The position numbers were made by a program, and so were the translations under genes. Below the pieces are notes generated by a model that did not search any database, was not told where the DNA came from, and saw only the letters and a list, made by a program, of their open reading frames with translations. 64,000 nucleotides of DNA, taken from contig NZ_CP084061.1 in assembly GCF_020215665.1 (NCBI RefSeq), positions 2,016,001-2,080,000 on the forward strand. Reading direction: 5' to 3'. Shown here one piece after another: positions 53,173-61,915 of the stretch. How positions within the stretch are numbered: the first letter of the stretch is position 1; every line of letters starts with the position of its first letter. The DNA is from Blautia parvula (lineage in GTDB: Bacteria; Bacillota; Clostridia; Lachnospirales; Lachnospiraceae).

Positions 53173-54696
53173 TTACATGCTGCCGCCTACGGATCCCTCC
53201 CAGGTATCCACCTCTTTTGCCTTTTTCTCTTCCTCGTCGAACCAGTGGGTGGTGACTGCTTTTATCTCGGTAAAGAAGCGAACACCGTCCTTGCCCAGAC
53301 AGTGCAGGTCGCCGAAAAAGCTGTCCTTATGGCCGCTGAAGGAGAAGATGCCCGCCGGAACCGGGATTCCCACATTGATTCCCACCATTCCGCCGTCTGT
53401 GCGGCGCGCAAACTCCCTGCTGTAATAACCGCTCTGGGTATAAATAACACTTCCGTTGGCAAACGGATTGCGGTTCATCATTTCCAGGCCCTCTTCAAAA
53501 TCTTTGCAGCGCTTCACAGCCAGAACCGGTCCGAAGATTTCCTGCCGGCCAATCGCCATATCCTCTGTCACATGGTCAAATATGGTGGGGCCTAAGTAGA
53601 ATCCGTTCTCATAGCCGGGCACTTTGATGCCGCGTCCGTCCAGGACCAGTTCTGCACCCTCTTCCACACCTTTTTCAATCCATTTCTCTACCTTTGCTTT
53701 ATGGGCAGCGTCCACCACCGGACCCAAATCCGTTGTCTTATCATAGGCAGGGCCTACTTTCAGTTCACCTGCGAATTTTATAAGCAGCTCTACCAGCTTG
53801 TCCGCTATGCTTTCCTGGGCAACCACCACGGGAAGGGCCATACAGCGCTCTCCGGCACAGCCAAAAGCGGAATTGATGATTCCTCTTGCGGTGCGCTCAA
53901 GAGCCGCGTCTTCCAGCACCAGGGCATGGTTCTTTGCCTCTGTCTGGGCCTGGACGCGTTTGCCATTGGCAGCCGCAATGCCGTAGATATGTTTTCCCAC
54001 ACCTGTGGTTCCTACAAAGCAGATTCCCTTCACATCAGGATGGGTCAAAAACTGCTCGGATTCCTGTCTGGTACAGGTGACAATATTAAGCACACCATCC
54101 GGAAGTCCTGCCTCCTGCCAAAGCTCTGCGCAGCGCAGCGCGGTCAGCGGTGTTTTGGAAGCCGCTTTGATGACAATGGTATTGCCGGTAGCGATACAGA
54201 TCGGCGTCATCCAGCCCATGGGAATCATACCCGGGAAATTAAAGGGAGCGATTCCCGCAAATACGCCCAGAGGCTCCCGGTAGCTGACGGTGTCATATCC
54301 CTTGGAGGTATCCATCATGGATTCTCCCATCATGAGCGTCGGCGTTCCGCAGGCCAGTTCCACAGGTTCCTTCACCTTGGCAATATCACCGGCAGACTCC
54401 TTCCAGTTCTTTCCGTGCTCTCTCGCACAGCACTCTGTCAGCTCATCCCAATGCTGATCCAGCAGATCCCGGAATTTGTAGAGTACCTGTACTCTTTTCA
54501 TCACCGGGGTATCACGCCAGGCCGGAAATGCCTTTTTCGAGCATTCTATGGCATATGCCACTTCCTCTGTGGTACAGCTTGGTATTTCTGCCTGCACCTC
54601 ACCGGTACTTGGATTATACACTGGCGTGTATTTGCCTGATTTCGTATCCAGCCACTGTCCCCCTGCCAGGTATTTCATTCTTTTCACTTCGCCCAT
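53173..54696 (-). CDS. iolA: CoA-acylating methylmalonate-semialdehyde dehydrogenase
   Basis: A 507-residue aldehyde dehydrogenase of the MmsA/IolA group. Visible: substrate-domain motif GIAPFNFPGMIPMGWM, the NAD loop FVGTTGVGKHIY, and the catalytic cysteine in FGCAGERCMALPVVV. IolA turns malonate semialdehyde from inositol breakdown, or methylmalonate semialdehyde from valine, into acetyl- or propionyl-CoA with NAD and CoA. The AAGGAGGTAAGAA site fixes the start. It has a good promoter and its own terminator, so it is monocistronic. Inositol-type genes at 61916-63870 support the inositol role, but they are about 7 kb away. Confidence 0.88.
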   Translation of the reverse strand: MGEVKRMKYLAGGQWLDTKSGKYTPVYNPSTGEVQAEIPSCTTEEVAYAIECSKKAFPAWRDTPVMKRVQVLYKFRDLLDQHWDELTECCAREHGKNWKESAGDIAKVKEPVELACGTPTLMMGESMMDTSKGYDTVSYREPLGVFAGIAPFNFPGMIPMGWMTPICIATGNTIVIKAASKTPLTALRCAELWQEAGLPDGVLNIVTCTRQESEQFLTHPDVKGICFVGTTGVGKHIYGIAAANGKRVQAQTEAKNHALVLEDAALERTARGIINSAFGCAGERCMALPVVVAQESIADKLVELLIKFAGELKVGPAYDKTTDLGPVVDAAHKAKVEKWIEKGVEEGAELVLDGRGIKVPGYENGFYLGPTIFDHVTEDMAIGRQEIFGPVLAVKRCKDFEEGLEMMNRNPFANGSVIYTQSGYYSREFARRTDGGMVGINVGIPVPAGIFSFSGHKDSFFGDLHCLGKDGVRFFTEIKAVTTHWFDEEEKKAKEVDTWEGSVGGSM

Positions 54697-54753
54697 TTCT
54701 TACCTCCTTGTTCTGGTTTATCTGTCAGCATAGTTCTCTTTCAGGATAGTTCT

Positions 54754-54782
54754 ATTATAAAAGATTGCCTTCGTCAGTTCAA
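54754..54782 (-). promoter_or_regulatory. Promoter of the IolA-like gene
   Basis: On the minus strand TTGAAC (54777-54782), a 17-base spacer and TATAAT (54754-54759), 57 bases before the start codon. It is one of the best sigma-A matches in the window. Confidence 0.75.
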
Positions 54783-54856
54783 CTCATTTCTCTTGTGATC
54801 AGGCATTTTTTTTGTGCAGAACTCACAGGCCCTGCTGTATCTGCCCGCAATTTACG

Positions 54857-56551
54857 TCAGCGGTAAAAGGTACTGTCTGTCACGGAATATATCCCTCTGG
54901 GCGTGATCCGGATCTCCGGAATGACCGGAAGCGCCATAAAGGACAGGGCAATAAAGGGATCCATTCCCCCCGGCACACCCATTTCATGGGCTTTCCGGAT
55001 CATCCTCTCCAGCTTTTCATTGGCCTTTTCAAATCCCATGTCCGTCATCAGCCCCATGATGGGAAGCTCCAGTGTCTCATAGACCTGATGCTTCTCTATA
55101 AGGGTATACCCGCCCTGCGTCCGGATCAGTTCCCTGACAGCCAGCTCCATATCTTCATCGTTATCCCCGATCACGATGATGTTATGGGAATCGTGGGAGA
55201 CACTGGATGCTGCGGCTCCGCATCTGAGCCCGAAGCCCTTTACAAAGCCCACACCTGTCATTCCCGTTCCTCTGTGTCTTTCAACCACAGCGATTTTCTG
55301 CAGGATGCCGTTTCCCTCCAGATCATCCTGGCAGATATCTGTTACTGTGACGTCTCTTGTGGTGATCTGCCCTTCCTCCATCCGGATGACATGGCAGGGG
55401 AAGGAACCGATGTATTTCAGTTTTTCTTTTGTAAAGCCTTTTACATGCACAGTGTTTTTCAGCTCTTTTGGGCAGGAGTGGACCGGACAGGCATTTTCTG
55501 CTTCCACCTTTTGTCCTTTAAAATAGACTTCCAGGACATTGACCCCCTTAAGGTCCTCCAGCACCAGAAGGTCTGCCTGAAAGCCCGGGGCCACTGCTCC
55601 CAGACGCTGCAGTCCGTAGCACCTGGCTGGCTGGATCGTGGCCATCCGGATGGCGCGGATAGGAGAGATGCCGAGGGCAATGGCCTTTCTCACATTGTAA
55701 TTGATATGTCCTTCCCTCCTGATATCCTCTATATGCTTATCATCCGTACAGAAACAGAAGCCTTCTGTGCTCATATGGTTCTCCACAATCCCCTGAACGA
55801 TATCCTGCAGATTTCTGGCAGCACTGCCCTCACGGATGTGAACCGTCATTCCGTTTCTTTGCTCTCTCACCGCATAGGCGTATGCGGAGCACTCGTGATC
55901 TGTGGAAATGCCCGCCATAACGTATGCCTGCAGGTCCGGCTCTTCAAGAAACGGCGCATGTCCGTCCCGCACTTTCCCGTCAAACAGACACAGTTTTTCG
56001 TGCATATGGGGGCTTCCCTCCACCACGGAGATGTAGTCCATGACCTCCCCCAGTCCCAGGATCCGTTTGTTCTTGAGATAGGGCTTCATCATTTCCGCTG
56101 TGATCGTACACGCATTGTCATCAATCCCCGTAGCCGGTACGCAGGACGGCATCATGACAAAGACATTGGCGGATACCTCCTCTGTCTCCCTTAATATATA
56201 GTCGATTCCGGCCAGACCGGCCACATTGGCAGACTCATGAGGGTCCACAATAAAGGAAGTCGTTCCGCACAGGGCGGCCTGGGAGATCAGTTCCTTCGGC
56301 GTCACCAGCGTAGATTCCAGATGCAGGTGGCTGTCAATGAACCCTGGGCATACATATTTTCCCTCCAGATCCGTCTCACGGATTCCTTCGTATGTGCCGA
56401 TCCCGGCGATCATACCGTCCGCCACAGCGATATCCCCCTCAAGGATCTCCTCTGTAAAAACATTGACAATCTTTGCATTCTTCAGGACAAAATCTGCTTT
56501 TTTCAGTCCGCGGGCAATATCAGAACACTTTTGATACCTTTCTAATTTCAC
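54857..56551 (-). CDS. ade: Adenine deaminase
   Basis: A 564-residue amidohydrolase of the Ade type, converting adenine to hypoxanthine and ammonia in purine salvage. Visible: first metal motif FIDSHLHLES, then VDPHESANVAG, a late STDHECS, and the C-terminal signature MPGGMDP-like GVPGGMDPFIALSFMALPVIP. The first codon is a GTG at 56551 (VKLERYQK) with AGGAG 8 bases upstream. The frame continues upstream into a chemoreceptor-like fragment that cannot belong to this enzyme. No other purine genes are near. Confidence 0.93.
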   Translation of the reverse strand: MKLERYQKCSDIARGLKKADFVLKNAKIVNVFTEEILEGDIAVADGMIAGIGTYEGIRETDLEGKYVCPGFIDSHLHLESTLVTPKELISQAALCGTTSFIVDPHESANVAGLAGIDYILRETEEVSANVFVMMPSCVPATGIDDNACTITAEMMKPYLKNKRILGLGEVMDYISVVEGSPHMHEKLCLFDGKVRDGHAPFLEEPDLQAYVMAGISTDHECSAYAYAVREQRNGMTVHIREGSAARNLQDIVQGIVENHMSTEGFCFCTDDKHIEDIRREGHINYNVRKAIALGISPIRAIRMATIQPARCYGLQRLGAVAPGFQADLLVLEDLKGVNVLEVYFKGQKVEAENACPVHSCPKELKNTVHVKGFTKEKLKYIGSFPCHVIRMEEGQITTRDVTVTDICQDDLEGNGILQKIAVVERHRGTGMTGVGFVKGFGLRCGAAASSVSHDSHNIIVIGDNDEDMELAVRELIRTQGGYTLIEKHQVYETLELPIMGLMTDMGFEKANEKLERMIRKAHEMGVPGGMDPFIALSFMALPVIPEIRITPRGIYSVTDSTFYR

Positions 56552-56584
56552 ACTATCATCTCCTATATTCCACTCATCAGAAAC

Positions 56585-56723
56585 GGGAAAAACCAAATTG
56601 GATGCCTTTTTGTTGGCATGGTCAGAATTATCCGCGTTGGATATGATCTGCTGTGAGATCTCGTGGATGCCGGAAGCAAGTTCCGTTGATATTTTCCTTT
56701 GCTTGTTCCGAAATCTTCTGCAT
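56585..56723 (-). pseudogene. Remnant of a methyl-accepting chemotaxis protein
   Basis: Between the hybrid kinase and adenine deaminase genes the minus strand encodes ISTELASGIHEISQQI, then ISNADNSDHANKKASN, a pattern typical of the helical signalling domain of chemoreceptors. Only about 40 codons remain, there is no proper start, and the frame shifts near 56690. It is a decayed piece of a lost receptor gene. Confidence 0.5.
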
Positions 56724-56746
56724 AAATCAAACCCCGTAATCTTTAT

Positions 56747-59700
56747 TTATTCCCCGGCAGTCTGCCCTGCCAGCAGTCCTGTCAGCGTATCCCGCAGTAT
56801 CTTCACATCAATAGGCTTTGCCACATGGGCATTCATTCCCGCTTCCAAAGCCTCCTGCACATCCTCCGCAAAGGCATTGGCTGTCATAGCTATGATCGGA
56901 ATGGTTCCCGCGTCCTCTTTCGCCATTCTGCGGATGGCACGGGCCGCGTCGTATCCATTCATCCGCGGCATACGGATATCCATCAGGACAGCGTCATAGG
57001 TCCCCGGCTCTGCCCGCTGAAATTCTTCGACTGCCTGTATGCCGTCTGTCATCACCACGGATCTTGCCCCGTACATTTTCAGCAGCTCACACAGAATTTC
57101 TGAATTGATGGCGTTGTCCTCCGCCACCAGGAAACAGCGGCCTGTTAATATCTGAGCGTCATCCTGTCTCTCAGGCTCCCCGTCCCCATCCTGTTTTACT
57201 GCCGCCTCGCCCTGCATGGTCTCACAGATGATCTCCACACAGAATACACTGCCCTCATTTTGTCTGCTCTTTACCCATATCTTACCGTCCATGAGATCCA
57301 CAAGACCTTTCGTGATACTAAGACCCAGCCCGGTGCCCTCAATCCCCACTGTATTGGTATTTCTGGAAAATGGCTCAAAGATATGCTCCACAAACTCCTC
57401 CGTCATGCCGATGCCGGTATCGCTGATGGTAAACCGGTAGCAAACCTGACCATCCTTACAGCCCCGGTCCGTCTCCTCCGCCAGGAATTCCACTCTGCCT
57501 CCCTTAGGCGTAAACTTAATAGCATTGCTCAGAATATTGATCAGAATCTGGTTTATGCGCAGCTTATCCCCATAGAAATTCTGGTGGCGGATTTCCCTGG
57601 CTTCCATGGAAAAGGCAAGGCCGTTTACCTCCGCCTGAGGTTCCATCATAGCCGACAATTCCTTCAGCATTTCCGGCATAGAGATCTGCATCCGGTTGAG
57701 CATGATCTTGGAGCGCTCTATTTTGCTCATATCCAGTATATCATTGATGAGACTGAGCAGGTATTTGGAGGAGGAGGAAATCTTCTGCAGGCAGTCCTTC
57801 ACCCGTTCTTTTTCATCCAGATTGGCCATGGCCAGGGAGGTCATGCCGATCACAGCGTTCATAGGTGTCCTGATATCATGGCTCATGGAGGAAAGAAATT
57901 CGCTTTTTGCCCGGTTCGCCTTCTCCGCAAGGGCCAGTGCTTCCTGCAGAGCATCCTTTGCCTCACGCTCCGCAGCCAGCATATCTGTCACATCCGCGCG
58001 CACCATGCAGACCCTCCGGTGTCCCCTGTCTCCCCACAGCACATTCACCTGCTTGTACCGCAGCCCGTTCTCTGACTGGTACGGAAGTACAAAATCATAC
58101 CCCGAAGGTTTTTCTTCCAGCCGCTTCATCATATTGCCCAGATCAAAGTACTGTTCATTCTCCTCCTCAATATGACTGGTGATATAAAAGTCCGTAATAT
58201 TCTTCACCAGCTCCCTGTATCCCTCCAAAATATAGGGTGACAGGTTCTCCAGCACGGTCTGCCGGGTGTACATGGTCACACGGCCGTCGTTTACGTCAAT
58301 AAAAGCCATAAGCTCAAAGGTATAAGCCACCACATTCAGCATACTCTGCTGCTCCCGCACAGAATCCGTGATGTCTGTTCTTGCCAGACACACACGCCCA
58401 AGTCTCAGATCAACAGCCGATACCGTCATGTTTTTTGTGAGCACATCCCCCTTCTCGTCTGTGATGGAATAATGGAAGGAATAGCTGTTCTCCCTTTTCA
58501 GATGCTCCATCATATATGCGCCGGCAAGCATTTTGGTGACATGTTCTTTATCCCTGGGCACTATGCCCATACAATACTTCTCCATGATCCACTGGGAATA
58601 ACATCCCCGGTGGTTTACATCCTCTCCCGCGGTCCCGCTGCCGGTCAGGACAGTATAGCTGTCCTTCAGCACATCCACATCAACGACCAGGTCATAGCTG
58701 GTAACAGACAACTGCCTCAGTATCCGTTCGGATATAGCCTGCTCCGTAATATCCGTCACGGTCAGGATTCCTGTTACGCCGCCTGTATCCGGTGTTTCCA
58801 CCAGGTTCACCTTGAACTGCACATACCGCCCGTTCTTTTCTTTCGGCAGTTTCACATAGCACTCCCGGATCTGCTCTGTATCTCCCTTTTTGAACGCGGC
58901 AAGTGTGGGTGCATTGAGATAGGTATCCAGAAAGAGCTGCTTTTCATCCGGGTCTGTCACCAGTTCCGCAATTCCGGCAAAGAACTCCTCCCGCACACTT
59001 CCGAATGTTTTTAAAAGGTCTGAATCCGTATAATCGAGAATCTCCAATATCCTGTTCTGTGTTATATTGCAGTGTCCCACGATCAGAGCGTTTGGCCCCG
59101 GTGTACGGTAATGCTGCAGGATCAGGTCATTATACTGCTTCCGTATCTGTGCCTTCTCCTCCCGCTCTTTTGTCATATCATGAAATCCGGCATAGATGCG
59201 TTTTTCTCCGTTGGCGCTCTTGACCAGGGACAGGGTATTCTTCACCCATACATAATTCCCGCCGCCTGTTTTTAAACGGTACACAATCTCACAGGGACCA
59301 TCCCCTGCAGCCATATACTCCTCCATCCGCCGATTCACAAATGCCCTGTCATCAGGGTGCACACCGGCCATGGCATCCTTTTTGTAGATCGCCCAGGCCT
59401 CCTCCTTGGTCATCTTTGTCATCTCAGCAAAGCCTTCCGACAGAAATTCCGGTATCATTCTGCCGTCCGGCTCATACCTTACCACTGCTACGCCTCCGGG
59501 CAGGTATTTCAGCACATTCTGGAAATACTGCTCCAGCCTCTCTTTCTCACTCTGGGTCCTCATTTCCTCTGTAACATCTCTCACGTACTTGATATACGCC
59601 GGGATGCCGTTCCAGTCTGTCTCCCGGAAACGGATACTGTAACAGCGGTCATTCTCCGGGTCCATCATGCGGTGTTCTTCCCCGTCCGGCCGATGCTCTT

Positions 59701-61387
59701 TCTGGGTACAGAACTCACAGGGCCTGTCTTTTCCGTACATGGCTTTGTAGCATTTCTGTCCCAGACATTTTTTTCCTTTCTGAAACAGAAGCTTGGACTC
59801 ATTGGCATAGAGCAAGTCATAATTGTCCTTTCCAATCACATAGATTCCGTCTGCCGTATCATTGGCAATGCTCTGGAACAGTCTCGCCTCCGCAGACATG
59901 CCGGTGAACACGGCGTAGAACCGCATAGATTCTGAGCAGGCGTCCATTCTCCTGCCTCTTAAATGGACCCAGACAAGGCCCCCGTCTCTGTGCCTGATCC
60001 GGTAAGACACATCCAGCACCTTGCCGGTTTCCAGGGAAACCCGCATGGCTGACAGCACACGATCCCTGTCCGGCTCATGGATCAGCCGGAACGCGTCATA
60101 CTGTTCCAGCTCCCCTCTGGTATGGCCTGAGAGTGTCATAACACCGTCTGATATAAAAATCGGAGTGATACGTTCCCCCTCGATACGATAGCTGGCGATT
60201 CCTCCCGGAATGGAGTTCACCAGATGGTCCATCTCAAGCTGTGTCTCCTTCAGATCAGATATGTTGTGGAACACACAGTGGAGGAGCGGACAGCCCTTAT
60301 CTTCCCCGATCCATTTTACATGAGCACGCACCCAGACAATATGTCCGTCTCTGTGCTGCTTGCGGAACTCAAATACCAGCACTTTATGGGTGCGAATGAC
60401 CTCCTGTACCTTCTCGATGACCATCTCTGTATCTTCCCAGTATGTCATCTCCACAGCGTCCCGCTTAACAAGCTCGCGGTATTCCTCTACCGTATACCCG
60501 GAAAGCTCCGGAACACCGTCTGAAAAATAGATTGTCTCGAAGATATCCGATATTCTGTAAATAGCTACGCCGCCGGAAATGGCATTGACAATATCCTGTA
60601 CCTTATCCTTTTCCGCTATCAGCTCCTTTTCCATCTGCACCTGTCCGCTCACATCTCTGTAGACTGCATAGAGCAGCTTTGTCCTGTCCGTCTGGGATTT
60701 TACAGATGCCTGCAGATGGATCCAGCCGTATTCCGCCTTCCTGTCGTTCCAGACCCGGTAAGTGTGCTCCATGGTACCGCTGGCCTTGATCGTTTTCTGG
60801 ATCTTTTCCCGGAGGGCACCGCAGTCGTCAGGGTGCACGCCCATGTATTCCGTCTTTTCCTCCACATTTCTGATGTGTTCTTCCGAATACCCCATGATCT
60901 CATAGAAAGCAGGGTTGTGGAAGACAGGCCGAATCCCGGTTCCGTCATAGCGGTATACACAAAGCCCGCAGGGGATACTGCTGAATGTGTCCTGAAGCTC
61001 TTTTTTCAGGATAGCTGACTGCTCTTCTTCCCGTTTTCTGTCCGTGATGTCCTGTATATATTCAATATGCGCGGCATTCCCGTTCCAGTCTATAATCTTG
61101 CCGCTGAGCTGATAGATTCTGCCATTGGCAGGATGGCGGTATTCGCGGAACAGCAGTTCAGGTCCGCTGATCTCCTCCCTGCGGCAAAACGCGCACGGCC
61201 TGTCAAAACCGGCCACCTGATAACAATACTTTTCCTCCGGATCCGCACCCGGCATAAACGTCTCCCATGCCAGCCGGTTGGCGTACAGTATCTCGTATGT
61301 ATCCGCTGAACTGACACAGACCGCTATCGGTGCATTGTCCATCAGTGCTTTCACCTGATCCGCCAAAAGAGAAACTTCCCGTATCAT
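56747..61387 (-). CDS. Multi-PAS hybrid sensor histidine kinase/response regulator
   Basis: A 1546-residue soluble signalling protein with no membrane segment. About nine PAS-type domains occupy residues 10-1130. The first and fifth carry a cysteine triad (CYQVAGFDRPCAFC near 55-68; CYKAMYGKDRPCEFC near 545-560). The kinase part follows: H-box SSMSHDIRTPMNAVIG (about 1150), N-box LSNAIKFTPKGG and TGLGLSITKGLVD, then a C-terminal receiver (CFLVAEDNAINSEIL, VLMDIRMPRMNG, IIAMTANAF). GGGAGGG precedes the ATG. It has no partner regulator gene and no DNA-binding domain, so it probably signals by phosphorelay to a protein encoded elsewhere. Inputs are unknown, perhaps redox or metal through the cysteine-bearing PAS domains. 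Confidence 0.92.
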   Translation of the reverse strand: MIREVSLLADQVKALMDNAPIAVCVSSADTYEILYANRLAWETFMPGADPEEKYCYQVAGFDRPCAFCRREEISGPELLFREYRHPANGRIYQLSGKIIDWNGNAAHIEYIQDITDRKREEEQSAILKKELQDTFSSIPCGLCVYRYDGTGIRPVFHNPAFYEIMGYSEEHIRNVEEKTEYMGVHPDDCGALREKIQKTIKASGTMEHTYRVWNDRKAEYGWIHLQASVKSQTDRTKLLYAVYRDVSGQVQMEKELIAEKDKVQDIVNAISGGVAIYRISDIFETIYFSDGVPELSGYTVEEYRELVKRDAVEMTYWEDTEMVIEKVQEVIRTHKVLVFEFRKQHRDGHIVWVRAHVKWIGEDKGCPLLHCVFHNISDLKETQLEMDHLVNSIPGGIASYRIEGERITPIFISDGVMTLSGHTRGELEQYDAFRLIHEPDRDRVLSAMRVSLETGKVLDVSYRIRHRDGGLVWVHLRGRRMDACSESMRFYAVFTGMSAEARLFQSIANDTADGIYVIGKDNYDLLYANESKLLFQKGKKCLGQKCYKAMYGKDRPCEFCTQKEHRPDGEEHRMMDPENDRCYSIRFRETDWNGIPAYIKYVRDVTEEMRTQSEKERLEQYFQNVLKYLPGGVAVVRYEPDGRMIPEFLSEGFAEMTKMTKEEAWAIYKKDAMAGVHPDDRAFVNRRMEEYMAAGDGPCEIVYRLKTGGGNYVWVKNTLSLVKSANGEKRIYAGFHDMTKEREEKAQIRKQYNDLILQHYRTPGPNALIVGHCNITQNRILEILDYTDSDLLKTFGSVREEFFAGIAELVTDPDEKQLFLDTYLNAPTLAAFKKGDTEQIRECYVKLPKEKNGRYVQFKVNLVETPDTGGVTGILTVTDITEQAISERILRQLSVTSYDLVVDVDVLKDSYTVLTGSGTAGEDVNHRGCYSQWIMEKYCMGIVPRDKEHVTKMLAGAYMMEHLKRENSYSFHYSITDEKGDVLTKNMTVSAVDLRLGRVCLARTDITDSVREQQSMLNVVAYTFELMAFIDVNDGRVTMYTRQTVLENLSPYILEGYRELVKNITDFYITSHIEEENEQYFDLGNMMKRLEEKPSGYDFVLPYQSENGLRYKQVNVLWGDRGHRRVCMVRADVTDMLAAEREAKDALQEALALAEKANRAKSEFLSSMSHDIRTPMNAVIGMTSLAMANLDEKERVKDCLQKISSSSKYLLSLINDILDMSKIERSKIMLNRMQISMPEMLKELSAMMEPQAEVNGLAFSMEAREIRHQNFYGDKLRINQILINILSNAIKFTPKGGRVEFLAEETDRGCKDGQVCYRFTISDTGIGMTEEFVEHIFEPFSRNTNTVGIEGTGLGLSITKGLVDLMDGKIWVKSRQNEGSVFCVEIICETMQGEAAVKQDGDGEPERQDDAQILTGRCFLVAEDNAINSEILCELLKMYGARSVVMTDGIQAVEEFQRAEPGTYDAVLMDIRMPRMNGYDAARAIRRMAKEDAGTIPIIAMTANAFAEDVQEALEAGMNAHVAKPIDVKILRDTLTGLLAGQTAGE

Positions 61388-61519
61388 GACTTACCCTCCC
61401 TTACACAATTCTCCATAGAAACACTTTCCGTAATTTTGATTAAGGTGTAAGGGAAAAACAACATTAGAGATTTAAAACAAGATATGTCGACAAAAGCAGG
61501 AAAATAAATGCGGACCAGC

Positions 61520-61540
61520 AAAAAACATCGGGTGTTTTTT
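61520..61540 (-). terminator. Intrinsic terminator of the candidate RNA
   Basis: An 8-base perfect stem (A6-CA with TG-T6) around a 5-base loop, giving ACACCCGATGT followed by six Ts on the minus strand. It can work in both directions. Confidence 0.7.
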
Positions 61541-61749
61541 GACTGATCCTCTGCCAGGGCCGACCCTGCGCTTCATAATGTACTGCCCCGAGAGCAGCCC
61601 GCTGTACAGCCTTTCGGATTAACAGCAGCTATTTTCCACACCTGTTGTTCACGCGTTGTGCGCCCCGTAACAGCCGCACTGCTTTACAGAAATGGTTTGA
61701 TCCTTTGATGTTCAAACTTCTTACTTTTTAACAATATTTTTGAATTGGT
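61520..61749 (-). ncRNA. Candidate structured noncoding RNA, about 200-230 nt
   Basis: The 528-base interval 61388-61915 has no credible gene, but 61550-61720 is conspicuously GC-rich inside AT-rich flanks. On the minus strand it holds a chain of hairpins, 5' to 3': GTTTGA/TCAAAC (61695-61717), CTGTT/AACAG (61642-61673), a 7-pair stem (61599-61605 with 61622-61628) capped by CC-GAAA-GG, CTGCTC/GGGCAG (61583-61597), CAGGG/CCCTG (61555-61568), then the terminator at 61520-61540. A TATAAT at 61756-61761 could be its promoter. UGUAC/GUACA can pair in competition with the third stem, suggesting a switch or pseudoknot. It does not look like tRNA, tmRNA, RNase P or SRP RNA. The region 61388-61519 shows nothing else. 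Confidence 0.5.
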
Positions 61750-61864
61750 CAGAATATTATATTTTTTTCTACTTATTTCTTTTAATTTTAACACAGGGAG
61801 GATAAATGTGCAATCGTTTTGAGAAAACCATTGACATATACGGATGAAAAAACAAACAGAAAAT

Positions 61865-61909
61865 ACCCCACGGGACTCTATATCTGTCAGATACAGTTTC
61901 CCGCGGGGT
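61865..61909 (-). terminator. Terminator after the TIM-barrel isomerase gene
   Basis: An 11-base stem with one mismatch (61865-61875 with 61899-61909) enclosing a smaller ATCTG/CAGAT pair. On the minus strand TATTTTCTGTTTG follows. It lies 7 bases after the stop codon. Confidence 0.7.
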
Positions 61910-61915
61910 GTCTGA

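Noticed and set aside
54812-56194. 460-codon plus-strand frame opposite adenine deaminase
   Set aside because: It is an antisense shadow; adenine deaminase motifs are intact on the minus strand.
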